A model generated the notes under the pieces. The model searched no databases. It was given only the letters and a program-made list of their open reading frames with translations, and was not told the origin of the DNA. This document shows positions 17,782 to 26,091 of a DNA stretch of 41,733 nt, piece after piece. A program made the translations under genes and the position numbers. The stretch covers positions 1-41,733 of the forward strand of contig CAZODA010000026.1 in NCBI GenBank assembly GCA_964578485.1, in the 5' to 3' direction. Every line of letters starts with the position of its first letter. Position 1 is the first letter of the stretch. This DNA comes from CAZODA01 sp964578485. GTDB taxonomy: Bacteria; Bacteroidota; Bacteroidia; Bacteroidales; Marinilabiliaceae.

Positions 17782-17878
17782 TCGCTGTGAAAATTCAGAT
17801 ATTTTTATATTATAGTTAATTTATAATATAAGCAGAAACTGAATATGAATAATTGAATCTGCAAAATGTTTCAGTACT

Positions 17879-18709
17879 ATGAGAAACTTTATACGTTTTA
17901 TTATAAGATATCATTTCCTTATTTTGTTTCTCGTTTTTGAAGCTTTCAGTTTGTATTTGCTAACTTATTTTAGTCAACATCACCGGCAGACTTTTGTTAA
18001 CTCTTCAAATAGTGTGTTTGCTTGTATCTCGGAAGTTTCAGGCTCTTTTACTGCCTATTTTTCCTTAAAACGTTCAAATGATGAATTAGCAAGAGAAAAT
18101 GCCTATCTGCGTACTATGATCCCTGTTGATATCATTGAAAATGTTCCTGAACATTTTTATACCGAAGAACCTGAGGGCGCTTTGTATTTATACCGTCCGG
18201 CAAGGGTTGTTAACAATTCGGTAAATCGTCTTCAAAATTATTTGACTATAAATATTGGTGATAAACAAGGGCTAAAACCCGAGATGGGGGTTATTTCTGC
18301 ACGTGGGCTTGTTGGAATTGTTCGGCACGTATCATCTAATTTTGCCACTGTTGTATCATTATTGAACAATCAGATAAAAGTTTCTGCCAAGTTAAGAGAA
18401 TCTGATTTTTTTGGATCGCTTGAATGGGATGGTAAATCAGATCAATATGCAATATTAAATGACATTCCCTTTCATGCACCTTTATCGGCTGGCGATGCTG
18501 TGGTGACAAGTGGATATTCAACTATTTTCCCTGAAGGGATACTAATAGGAACTATTGAAGAATTCAGTAGAGATGAAGGGGAGGGTTTTTATAAAATTAG
18601 AGTTAAATTATCTGTTGACTTTAAAAGATTGACCTATGTAGAAGTAATTGAATCTATAATGGCAGAGGAACAATTACAACTTGAAAAAATTACTATTGAT
18701 GCTAAATAA
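17879..18709 (+). CDS. mreC: Rod shape-determining protein MreC
   Basis: A 276-residue elongasome scaffold in the periplasm, anchored by one N-terminal membrane helix (about 9-30). A short coiled coil around residues 60-80 (LKRSNDELARENAYLR) follows. The double beta-barrel part carries the typical NYLTINIGDKQGLKPEMGVIS and SGYSTIFPEGILIGTI motifs. It activates the PBP2-RodA pair encoded downstream. Its 3' end overlaps mreD. Confidence 0.93.
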   Translation: MRNFIRFIIRYHFLILFLVFEAFSLYLLTYFSQHHRQTFVNSSNSVFACISEVSGSFTAYFSLKRSNDELARENAYLRTMIPVDIIENVPEHFYTEEPEGALYLYRPARVVNNSVNRLQNYLTINIGDKQGLKPEMGVISARGLVGIVRHVSSNFATVVSLLNNQIKVSAKLRESDFFGSLEWDGKSDQYAILNDIPFHAPLSAGDAVVTSGYSTIFPEGILIGTIEEFSRDEGEGFYKIRVKLSVDFKRLTYVEVIESIMAEEQLQLEKITIDAK

Positions 18710-19217
18710 TTTTGGAAAATATCTGATTAACTTCATAGTTATAATGTTGTTTCAGGTTTTAATACTGAATCAATTGAATTTGGGCATTTATATCAATCCT
18801 TGCTTATATATTTTATTTATATTGATTCTACCCGTTGAAACTCCCGGATGGTTAACTTTGATCATTGGCTTTGCAGTTGGACTAATGATGGATGCCTTTT
18901 TAAATACCATAGGTTTACATGCATCAGCTACTGTTTTTCTTTCTTTTTTGCGCTATTATTTGTTGCGTTTTTTTGCGCCAAGAGATGGCTATGAATTAGG
19001 CAGTTTACCTGTTCCTTCATATTTTGGATTTACCTGGTTTTTTAAATATGTTAGTATAGCTACAATAGGTCATCATTTATTCCTTTTTTTTATGGAAGTT
19101 TTTACCTTTAACAACTTTTTTCTAACAATTTGGAAAGTTATACTAAGTTCTTTATTTACCATTACTTTTATATTGTTAGCGCAATTGTTTGGGATCAGAA
19201 AGGAGCAGACATATTAA
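18699..19217 (+). CDS. mreD: Rod shape-determining protein MreD
   Basis: A small integral membrane protein with about five hydrophobic segments, including LPVETPGWLTLIIGFAVGLMMDAF, where the MreD-family glycine and aspartate lie. I chose the ATG that overlaps the mreC stop by 11 bases. A TTG 18 bases upstream would add six residues and cannot be excluded. It works with MreC in the Rod complex. Confidence 0.85.
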   Translation: MLNNFGKYLINFIVIMLFQVLILNQLNLGIYINPCLYILFILILPVETPGWLTLIIGFAVGLMMDAFLNTIGLHASATVFLSFLRYYLLRFFAPRDGYELGSLPVPSYFGFTWFFKYVSIATIGHHLFLFFMEVFTFNNFFLTIWKVILSSLFTITFILLAQLFGIRKEQTY

Positions 19218-19229
19218 AATTTTGAATTT

Positions 19230-21077
19230 GTGGGTAACAATAATCGTACATTAATAATTCGCCTGATTTTTGGGTTGGTAGGGATAATTTTTATTATCAG
19301 GTTGTTTGTATTGCAGATAGTTGACCCATCTTATAAGTTTTTTGCCGATAGTAATACCCAACGAAAAATCACACAATATCCTTCTCGTGGTTTAATTTAT
19401 GATCGTAATGGTAAACTATTGGTTTCCAATCAGCCTGTATATGATATAATGATTGTGCCAAGGGAGGTTGAACCTTTTGACAGTTTAGATTTTTGCAATT
19501 TAATTGGTATAGAAAGGGAAGAGTTAGATTTGTTGTTTGACGAGGTACAAAATAATTTGAGGCGTAGAAGGATCTCAAGCTTCCGACCTTCAGTATTTTA
19601 TAAGCAATTATCAGTTGACAAATATGCTGTTTTGCAGGAGAAACTTTTTAAATTCAAAGGTTTTTTTCTTCAGCGACGTACTGTCCGCAAGTATGAATAC
19701 CCGTATGCCGCCCATGTTATGGGTTATGTTGCTGAAGCTAACGAGGCGATTATTCAAAGAGATCCGTATTATTCCGTAGGTGATTATTCAGGTATTAGTG
19801 GTATCGAAAATATTTATGAAAAATTTCTACGAGGTCAAAAGGGAGCCAGGTATATCATGGTTGATGTTCATGGTCGTGAGATGGGGCCCCTGCATGGGAT
19901 GCGTATGGATACTATTGCGATTGGAGGTAAAGATATAAAAATCTCATTGGATATCGACTTGCAGGCTTATGGGGAGGAGATCATGAAAAATAAAGTCGGG
20001 AGTATTGTTGCTATTGAACCTTCAAGTGGTGAAATTCTTGCTATGGTATCGAGTCCTTCCTATGATCCATCATTATTGGTAGGGCGTTCGCGTAATCGTA
20101 ATTTTCCGCTTTTATCAAGCGACACTCTTTCTCCATTGCTGAATCGTTCAATTATGTCGGGTTATCCTCCAGGTTCTACGTTTAAAGTGATAATGGCTTT
20201 AATGGGACAGCAGGAAGGAGTTTTATCGGCTTCTACTAAATATTCTTGTCCGGGGGGATATACTGCCAGGGGTATTCATGTTCGTTGCCATGCACATACT
20301 TCGCCTGTTGCCCTTGCATCATCCATTGCTATGTCATGTAATACCTATTATTGTCATGTTTTCCGAAATGTGATTGATAACCCTGCTTATGATTCGCCAA
20401 AGGAAAGCCTTGAGAAATGGAGGGAATATTTGATGAGTTTTGGATTGGGCATACGCCTGGAGACTGACTTTTTTAGTGAGAATAGGGGATTTGTACCAAC
20501 AAGTGCTTATTATAATAGGATTTATGATGGTCGCTGGGGCTCTTTAACTGTGTTGTCTCTTGGTATAGGACAAGGTGAAATATTGGTTACTCCCTTACAG
20601 CTTGCTAACATGATGGCTGCAATAGCCAACCGTGGCTATTATTATACGCCCCATATTATTAAGGAGATTGAAAATGATACTATTCCTTCACGCTTTAATG
20701 TTCCTCATTTTACCGGCGTTGATTCGGCTTATTTTGAACCTGTTATTGAAGGAATGGAACAGGCGATATGGAGCGAAGTTGGATCAACTGCTCGTATAGC
20801 AAGAATCCCCGGAATTTCAATATCGGGGAAAACAGGAACAGCTCAAAACCCTCATGGTGAAAACCACAGTTTATTTATTTGTTTTGCACCAAAAGAAGAG
20901 CCAAAAATTGCAATTGCTGTAATTGTAGAAAATTCCGGCTACGGAGCAAGCTATGCTGCTCCGGTTGCCAGTCTGATGATAGAACAGTATTTGAATAAAG
21001 ATATCCATTCGTCGAGAGGATGGTTGGAATCGCGAATGATGAATATGAATCTGATCGATATTAGTGATGAGGAATAG
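19230..21077 (+). CDS. mrdA: Penicillin-binding protein 2 (elongation transpeptidase)
   Basis: A 615-residue class B PBP that cross-links peptidoglycan during elongation. One N-terminal membrane helix is followed by the pedestal domain (QYPSRGLIYDRNGKLL) and the transpeptidase domain with the catalytic serine S316 in SxxK (STFK), an SCN motif near 370 and KTG starting at K534. The start is a GTG, 12 bases after mreD; I see no upstream ATG. The 3' end overlaps rodA by about ten bases, consistent with translational coupling of the two partner enzymes. Confidence 0.95.
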   Translation: MGNNNRTLIIRLIFGLVGIIFIIRLFVLQIVDPSYKFFADSNTQRKITQYPSRGLIYDRNGKLLVSNQPVYDIMIVPREVEPFDSLDFCNLIGIEREELDLLFDEVQNNLRRRRISSFRPSVFYKQLSVDKYAVLQEKLFKFKGFFLQRRTVRKYEYPYAAHVMGYVAEANEAIIQRDPYYSVGDYSGISGIENIYEKFLRGQKGARYIMVDVHGREMGPLHGMRMDTIAIGGKDIKISLDIDLQAYGEEIMKNKVGSIVAIEPSSGEILAMVSSPSYDPSLLVGRSRNRNFPLLSSDTLSPLLNRSIMSGYPPGSTFKVIMALMGQQEGVLSASTKYSCPGGYTARGIHVRCHAHTSPVALASSIAMSCNTYYCHVFRNVIDNPAYDSPKESLEKWREYLMSFGLGIRLETDFFSENRGFVPTSAYYNRIYDGRWGSLTVLSLGIGQGEILVTPLQLANMMAAIANRGYYYTPHIIKEIENDTIPSRFNVPHFTGVDSAYFEPVIEGMEQAIWSEVGSTARIARIPGISISGKTGTAQNPHGENHSLFICFAPKEEPKIAIAVIVENSGYGASYAAPVASLMIEQYLNKDIHSSRGWLESRMMNMNLIDISDEE

Positions 21078-22488
21078 ATACTTAAAAAGAGCCGATTGGT
21101 TTACTGTTGTTTTGTATTTAATAATGGTAATATTTGGTTGGTTAAATATTTATGCAGTTAACCGGGAACCGGATTCGGTGATGGCAGTTTTTTTTAATCC
21201 TGATAAAGAATATATAAAACAGCTTATTTGGCTTGCAATTTCTTTAATTTTTGCAGGTGTAATAATGCTTATGGACAGTAAGTTTTTTGTTGAATTTGCT
21301 TATATCCTTTATGCTGTATCCTGCTTTTTACTGATTTTAGTAATTTTTGTGGGTGTTGAAATTAATTCTGCTAAAAGTTGGTTTCAAATAGGAGGGATTA
21401 GCTTTCAACCCATTGAATTAGCGAAGGTTACTACTTCTTTATCCATTGCCAGAATAGTAAGCCGATTTCAGTTTTCATTTAAAAACTTTTCTCATATAAT
21501 ACGTCTTGGCTTTATTATTCTCTTCCCTATATTAATTACTGTTGTTCAAAACGATATAGGGTCGGGTATGGTGTTTTTCGCCTTGTTTATACCCTTATTC
21601 AGAGAAGGAATGTCGCCCTACCTCTTTCTTTTTGGCTTTATTGCAATCGCAGTTTTTATTTTAACACTACTCATTCCTAACTATGTGATACTCATCCTGC
21701 TATCTTTGGCTCTTATAGTAAAATTGCTTTTTATGAAGAACTTGAAGGATGTACTTATAATAGTGGTTTCAGTTGGTTTAATGTATCTTATTGGAAGAGT
21801 TTTTATTTATGAAGATAGCACTGCGATAAATCACAACTTGATTATTTTATCCGCAATGTTAGCTGCTTCAATTCTTATAGGTTTAAAAGCTTTGTTTAAA
21901 CGACTTAAAATTGTTTGGGTGTTTTTACTCTTTTTCTGGGGAGGAGTGGGATTCGCATATTCTTCAGACTATTTTTTCGAAGAAGTCTTAAGTGATTATC
22001 AACGTTCACGAATTAAAGTAATGGTAGGCTTGGAGCAAGATCCCCTTGGAACAGGATATAATGTTAATCAGTCGAAAATTGCTATTGGCTCCGGTGGACT
22101 TACCGGAAAAGGCTTTTTACAGGGAACTCAAACAAAATTTAGCTTTGTACCCGAACAGAGTACCGATTTTATTTTTTGCACTGTTGGTGAAGAATGGGGG
22201 TTTATAGGAACTACGGGAGTGGTCTTATTGTTTATGATACTGCTCTTTCGCTTAATTATTTTATCGGAACGACAACATTCAGCCTTTAGTCGAATTTATG
22301 GCTATGCCGTTGCTTCATTGTTTTTCTTCCACTTTACGGTAAATATCGGAATGACCATCGGCCTGGCACCTGTTATAGGAATTCCCTTACCTTTCTTCTC
22401 CTACGGCGGATCATCACTCCTGGGCTTTACAATTATGCTCTTTATATTTTTAAAACTTGATACCAATAGAGCTGAATTGATTAGATAA
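21067..22488 (+). CDS. rodA: Peptidoglycan glycosyltransferase RodA (SEDS family)
   Basis: A roughly 473-residue polytopic membrane protein that polymerises glycan strands in the Rod complex with PBP2. Family motifs are QNDIGSGMVFF (the equivalent of the QPDLG loop, here with N in place of P), the loop with QDPLGTGYNVNQSKIAIGSGG, FVPEQSTDFIFCTVGEEWGF and PLPFFSYGGSSL. A GTG directly before the chosen ATG is an equally possible start. It is the last gene of the operon, followed by a hairpin. Confidence 0.94.
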   Translation: MRNRYLKRADWFTVVLYLIMVIFGWLNIYAVNREPDSVMAVFFNPDKEYIKQLIWLAISLIFAGVIMLMDSKFFVEFAYILYAVSCFLLILVIFVGVEINSAKSWFQIGGISFQPIELAKVTTSLSIARIVSRFQFSFKNFSHIIRLGFIILFPILITVVQNDIGSGMVFFALFIPLFREGMSPYLFLFGFIAIAVFILTLLIPNYVILILLSLALIVKLLFMKNLKDVLIIVVSVGLMYLIGRVFIYEDSTAINHNLIILSAMLAASILIGLKALFKRLKIVWVFLLFFWGGVGFAYSSDYFFEEVLSDYQRSRIKVMVGLEQDPLGTGYNVNQSKIAIGSGGLTGKGFLQGTQTKFSFVPEQSTDFIFCTVGEEWGFIGTTGVVLLFMILLFRLIILSERQHSAFSRIYGYAVASLFFFHFTVNIGMTIGLAPVIGIPLPFFSYGGSSLLGFTIMLFIFLKLDTNRAELIR

Positions 22489-22543
22489 GATTTCAGCTTT
22501 AAGATTATTTAAGGTTTTTTGTAAAGCTTGTATATTTAAGCTG

Positions 22544-22571
22544 AGATTTTTATTTTTTGAAATAAAAATCT
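22544..22571 (+). terminator. Probable rodA operon terminator
   Basis: A perfect 12-bp inverted repeat, AGATTTTTATTT / AAATAAAAATCT, has a TTTG loop and lies about 55 bases after the rodA stop. A weaker outer repeat (GATTTCAGCTTTAA with TTAAGCTGAGATT) lies just before it. The stem is AT-only in its inner part, so termination strength is uncertain. Confidence 0.5.
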
Positions 22572-22815
22572 TTTGGAAATTACCTTGACAACTATGGTTT
22601 TTTCTTTAAATGAAAGAAAAAACAAATTTAGTATTAAAATGCTCTTTTCGTTGACCTTGTCATAACTTCGCCGGATTGATTAAAATATCAAAGCATAGAA
22701 ATTATAATAATTTTTTTAATAAACCGGCAATAAATAATCCCTTATTAAGACAAAAAAAATGTGTTAAATCAATGTTGAAATTTGTCGTTTAAGTGGGAAA
22801 ACATGATAAAAAGCA

Positions 22816-22879
22816 TTGTATAGGCTTTTTATTATCGTTATATTTGAATATACAAGTATTAATATGTAGATACTTGTAT
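22816..22879 (+). promoter_or_regulatory. Candidate promoter and operator of the radical SAM gene
   Basis: TATATTTG at 22839-22846 is an exact -7 box, with ATTGTA 19 bases upstream. Starting four bases downstream is the perfect inverted repeat ATACAAGTAT (22850-22859) / ATACTTGTAT (22870-22879) with a 10-base spacer. It sits right over the expected transcription start, a typical place for a repressor site or a 5' leader hairpin. Confidence 0.45.
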
Positions 22880-23003
22880 TGTCTTTTTCTAACCTTCTTT
22901 ACTTCGAACTTTGTTTCATTAGTACTCGAAACATCTGATATAATAACTTAGAGGGATTATAAAATATTTTCTTTCTGAAAATTGTTAGTAAAAAATAGAA
23001 TTT

Positions 23004-24305
23004 ATGGATTATAAAATATTTACAGCAAATAATTATAGGCAAATATCACAATCAGATAAAATCAAACCTGAGCATTTGCGCAATATAGATATAGTTTCGA
23101 AAGTCCTTCCTTTTAAAACTAATAATTATGTTGTTGATGAATTGATTGATTGGGATAATTATGAAGAGGATCCTTTGTTTATTTTAAATTTTCCGCAAGG
23201 AGAAATGTTGCAGGAAGATCACTATATGCGAATGGCTCCTTTGGTTGATAAAGATGCCGATTCTGCAATAATTAAAGAAGAAGCCGATAAGATACGGCAT
23301 CAGTTGAATCCTCATCCTGCCGGCCAATCATATAATGTTCCGGTAATTAATGGAACGAAGCTTAGTGGTGCCCAACATAAATATGATGAAACTATATTGT
23401 TTTTTCCTTCGCAGGGTCAAACTTGTCATGCATATTGTACTTTTTGCTTTAGATGGCCACAGTTTACCGGTATGAGTGGACTTAAATTTGGGATGAGAGA
23501 AACAGATTATCTTATCGAATATATTCGAGAACATCCTGAAATTACAGATTTATTATTTACAGGTGGTGATCCTCTAATTATGAGGGCAAATATTTTGGAT
23601 GCCTATATTTCCCGTATTTTGGAGGCTGACCTTCCTAATCTTCAGACTATTCGTATTGGTACTAAGGCTTTATCATTTTGGCCATATCGCTTTTTAACTG
23701 ATCCTGATTCAGCGGATTTATTAAAATTGTTTGAAAAGATTACTTCCTCCGGTAAGAATCTTGCATATATGGCGCATTTTAATCATCCTCGTGAATTAAG
23801 TACCGAGACTGTTAAAAGGGCTGTTAAAAAAATCATAAATACAGGAGCTCAAATCCGAACTCAATCGCCTTTGTTAAACCATATTAATGCCGACTCCCGA
23901 ATATGGTCTGATCTATGGATAAATCAAGTAGCTATGGGAATGGTCCCGTATTATATGTTTATTGCTAGAAATACAGGTGCGCAACAGTATTTTGGTGTAA
24001 CACTTGCCAAAGCATGGGAAATTTTCCGTAATGCATATAATAAAATCAGCGGCATAGCACGAACTGTTAGAGGCCCCAGTATGTCATGCTTTCCGGGTAA
24101 AATTAAAATTAATGGTGTAACTGAACTAAATGGAGACAAGGTTTTTGTTATGGAATTCATTCAAGGACGTAGTCGTGAATGGGTTAAAAAACCATTCTTT
24201 GCCGAGTATAATCCTGATGCTGCATGGATTGATGACCTAAAACCTGCCTTTGGTAAAGATCAGTTTTTTTACCAAGAAGAACTCAATAAACTTATAAATA
24301 GGTGA
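23004..24305 (+). CDS. Lysine-2,3-aminomutase-like radical SAM enzyme
   Basis: A 433-residue protein of the KamA family. The radical SAM cluster motif CxxxCxxC is C141, C145, C148 (CHAYCTFC), followed by the SAM-binding LLFTGGDPL near 180. The GKIKING stretch near 370 supplies a lysine where the PLP-binding lysine of aminomutases sits. These enzymes need PLP and an iron-sulfur cluster and shift an amino group on lysine, glutamate or a related amino acid. The order of motifs supports an aminomutase, but the length and the HINADSRIWSDL segment differ from classical KamA, so the substrate is open. It stands alone behind a long leader. Confidence 0.8.
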   Translation: MDYKIFTANNYRQISQSDKIKPEHLRNIDIVSKVLPFKTNNYVVDELIDWDNYEEDPLFILNFPQGEMLQEDHYMRMAPLVDKDADSAIIKEEADKIRHQLNPHPAGQSYNVPVINGTKLSGAQHKYDETILFFPSQGQTCHAYCTFCFRWPQFTGMSGLKFGMRETDYLIEYIREHPEITDLLFTGGDPLIMRANILDAYISRILEADLPNLQTIRIGTKALSFWPYRFLTDPDSADLLKLFEKITSSGKNLAYMAHFNHPRELSTETVKRAVKKIINTGAQIRTQSPLLNHINADSRIWSDLWINQVAMGMVPYYMFIARNTGAQQYFGVTLAKAWEIFRNAYNKISGIARTVRGPSMSCFPGKIKINGVTELNGDKVFVMEFIQGRSREWVKKPFFAEYNPDAAWIDDLKPAFGKDQFFYQEELNKLINR

Positions 24306-24400
24306 TGTTGTAAGTGAAGGGAAATGAAGTTGACTCATTAGATCAGCTTCTTCTTTAATGTACTTAAAGCATCCGGGTTCAGTCATCAATGATCGGTAGG

Positions 24401-24413
24401 GACATGACATGTC
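24401..24413. repeat. Short palindrome GACATG-A-CATGTC
   Basis: Perfect 6-bp arms around one base, preceded by GGTAGG. The core recurs in the left flank (GCATGTCATG near 290) and the related form GCGACATGTTTTGTCGT is found in both copies of the FtsK-like repeat. Confidence 0.6.
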
Positions 24414-24420
24414 GTGTCTG

Positions 24421-24448
24421 TTTCGAGTTTCGAGTTTCAGGTTTCGAG
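24421..24448. repeat. Four tandem heptamers TTTCGAG
   Basis: The units are TTTCGAG, TTTCGAG, TTTCAGG and TTTCGAG without spacer. This is too short for a CRISPR or a typical minisatellite; probably slippage-derived. Confidence 0.7.
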
Positions 24449-24523
24449 TGAGAAATAATCAATCACAAAAACCCCGAAGGGGTGAAATTATTGTAGTAAA
24501 CGAGTCATTACCAGTCATTTTAA

Positions 24524-24583
24524 TCCCGCTAGATGACATTATAAAAATATCAAATTTGTAAACAGCTAATAATCTAGGCGGGA
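24524..24583. repeat. Long-range bulged inverted repeat
   Basis: TCCCGCTAGAT at 24524-24534 pairs with ATCTAGGCGGGA at 24572-24583, 11 base pairs with one bulged G and a 37-base AT-rich loop. It could form the end structure of a small degenerate element. No coding sequence lies within. Confidence 0.5.
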
Positions 24584-24825
24584 GAAATTATAATAATATT
24601 AATAGTAAGTTAATAATCTTGACGAGAGGCATTATTTTATTTGTGATAATTCAAATTCTTCAATTACCGTATTAGTGCCTTTTTGAATAATTATTGCAGG
24701 AAAAATCACTCTTAGAGCAACCTTGTGAATATTCTGCATCCTTCATTTAAGTCATATAATTCAAATCTCCAAAATGAGAAAATTTTCTTTCTCACTATGT
24801 TTAATTGAATAATCATATTTATAAT

Positions 24826-25428
24826 ATGAAGAGGAAAATATTAATTATTACAATCATCTTTTTTTCATTCAACTTTGCAAATGCTCAATATGCAGGAAAC
24901 AATGCTATATATGCAACAGGGGAGTTAAATTTTGGTAATTATTTTGGAACGGATTTGAATTTGAATTATATATTGAAAGGAAAATACTCCTTTAAAGTGG
25001 GATATACTGGAAATTTTAGAAAAGCTAAATCTCAACCGAAAGATTTTAGCTCCGGCATTACCGGTATATTGATTTTTGGTTTAAATAGCCCTGCCGACTT
25101 ATTTGAAAATTTTGGTGCTGCTATTGGAAGAATTTATAAAATAAATCAAAAGGGAACCATAAGAGCAAATATTTCTTTGGGAGCAGGTTATACCATATAT
25201 ACTGAACCGGAAAACTGGGAAAAAATTAATAATAAAATTATATCTATCAAGAAGAATTATTCTTATGACAACATGAAACACAAAACTTTAAGTCTTATTG
25301 TTAATCCGAAAATAGAATTTCCTGTTTCGAGGTATTTTGGATTTACCATATCACCCATGTTACAAATAAATAAGAATAGAGCGTATTATGGAATTGGACT
25401 TGGAAGTATGATTGGATTATTAAGATAA
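24826..25428 (+). CDS. Hypothetical outer-membrane beta-barrel-like protein
   Basis: From the ATG giving MKRKILIITIIFFSFNFANA, a clean signal peptide with cleavage before QYAG is seen; an upstream TTG would add seven polar residues in front of it and is less likely. The mature part (about 180 residues) alternates polar and hydrophobic residues with frequent aromatic, Gly and Asn positions and ends in SMIGLLR. This is the pattern of a small outer-membrane barrel. I do not recognise a family, and no function can be given. Confidence 0.6.
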   Translation: MKRKILIITIIFFSFNFANAQYAGNNAIYATGELNFGNYFGTDLNLNYILKGKYSFKVGYTGNFRKAKSQPKDFSSGITGILIFGLNSPADLFENFGAAIGRIYKINQKGTIRANISLGAGYTIYTEPENWEKINNKIISIKKNYSYDNMKHKTLSLIVNPKIEFPVSRYFGFTISPMLQINKNRAYYGIGLGSMIGLLR

Positions 25429-25457
25429 CAACAAGCGCTCAGTTTTATCAGTCTCCC

Positions 25458-25530
25458 GCAATCCGTAGGATTGCAACGCTCGGTAGAAAAAATGCTCATC
25501 TCCCACCACCCACATTCCGTCAGGAATGTG
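25458..25530. repeat. Two similar hairpins with an ATTCCGT-like core
   Basis: GCAATCC-GTA-GGATTGC (25458-25474) and CACATTCC-GTCA-GGAATGTG (25511-25530) share the layout NATTCC-GTnA-GGAATN or its close variant, with compensatory arm changes. The pair lies 37 bases apart and looks like two members of one dispersed hairpin family. Confidence 0.6.
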
Positions 25531-25662
25531 ACCTCCTTCTATTTCCTTAAAAATTATCTAAAAAATAGGCTGAAGGCCTTATATATGTTACGTCCGCCGT
25601 CATGAAATTCAGCGTGACAGGCTCAGGCAATGCCCTATGGTATAGAACAATAACGCAGATAA

Positions 25663-25716
25663 GCCCTAAAAGGGCGTAAGACATTAGCATAGGGTGAAGC
25701 GAAGCGTAGCCCTATG
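25663..25716. repeat. Hairpin pair GCCCT..AGGGC and CATAGGG..CCCTATG
   Basis: GCCCT-AAA-AGGGC at 25663-25675 is followed by CATAGGG (25688-25694) paired with CCCTATG (25710-25716), with GAAGCGAAGCG in the loop. The same TGCCCTATGG also occurs at 25631. I recall similar GGGTGAAGCGAAGCG hairpins from intergenic repeats of environmental Bacteroidota, but cannot check this here. Confidence 0.55.
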
Positions 25717-25730
25717 AAAGCTTTACTTTT

Positions 25731-25946
25731 TCTGACAAATGCAATACGAGTAAAAGTTCTTGGATTTTAGGAGCTGAATATTATTCTTGTGATAATCGGA
25801 CAGGATATCTTCTAATAGAGACAAAAGGAAAAACTTACATTCATATAGATTTACCAAAAGAATTATGAATTGAATTTAAAAAAGCGAAATCATTTGGAAA
25901 GTTTTATAGTTCAAAGATAAAAGGAAAATATCGATTAATAATTTGA
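25731..25946 (+). pseudogene. KTSC-domain protein remnant with an internal TGA
   Basis: This 72-codon frame reads SSWILGAEYYS..., then TKGKTYIHIDLPKEL, a TGA stop at 25866-25868, and continues IEFKKAKSFGKFYSSKIKGKYRLII to a second TGA. Both halves together match the KTSC domain pattern (aromatic-x-VP..., W, F..A.S.G.F....I.G.Y). The stop falls exactly where the family has tryptophan, a TGG to TGA change. No ATG lies in frame at the left end, so the start is also lost. TGA is a normal stop elsewhere in the window (for example mpl), so recoding is not expected. Confidence 0.6.
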
Positions 25947-26091
25947 TAAAAAACTATATATAACATTGTATAAAAGTTGTGTAGGCAAAAGATTAATCAG
26001 GAAGATTGCTAAACTGAAAGTTACGTATTTATTATTCTGTACTACATTTATATTTGCTTGTTGTTAATCTTACACATAGAAAATTAATTCA

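Larger units (their letters stand above)
22489..23003. other. Gap between rodA and the radical SAM gene
   Basis: About 500 AT-rich bases with no gene that I can support. They contain the probable rodA terminator, a candidate promoter and a 10-bp inverted repeat, each listed separately. Confidence 0.6.
24306..24825. other. Repeat-rich gap
   Basis: No gene is visible in these 520 bases. Small repeats fill the left half: GACATG-A-CATGTC at 24401-24413, four tandem 7-base units at 24421-24448, ACCCC-GAA-GGGGT at 24471-24483, and a bulged long-range stem TCCCGC-TAGAT / ATCTA-GGCGGGA at 24524-24583. The right half is plain AT-rich sequence. Confidence 0.6.

Noticed and set aside
25866..25868. Possible UGA recoding in the KTSC frame
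   Set aside because: Other intact genes in the window end at TGA, and the frame also lacks a start codon, so pseudogene decay explains it better.
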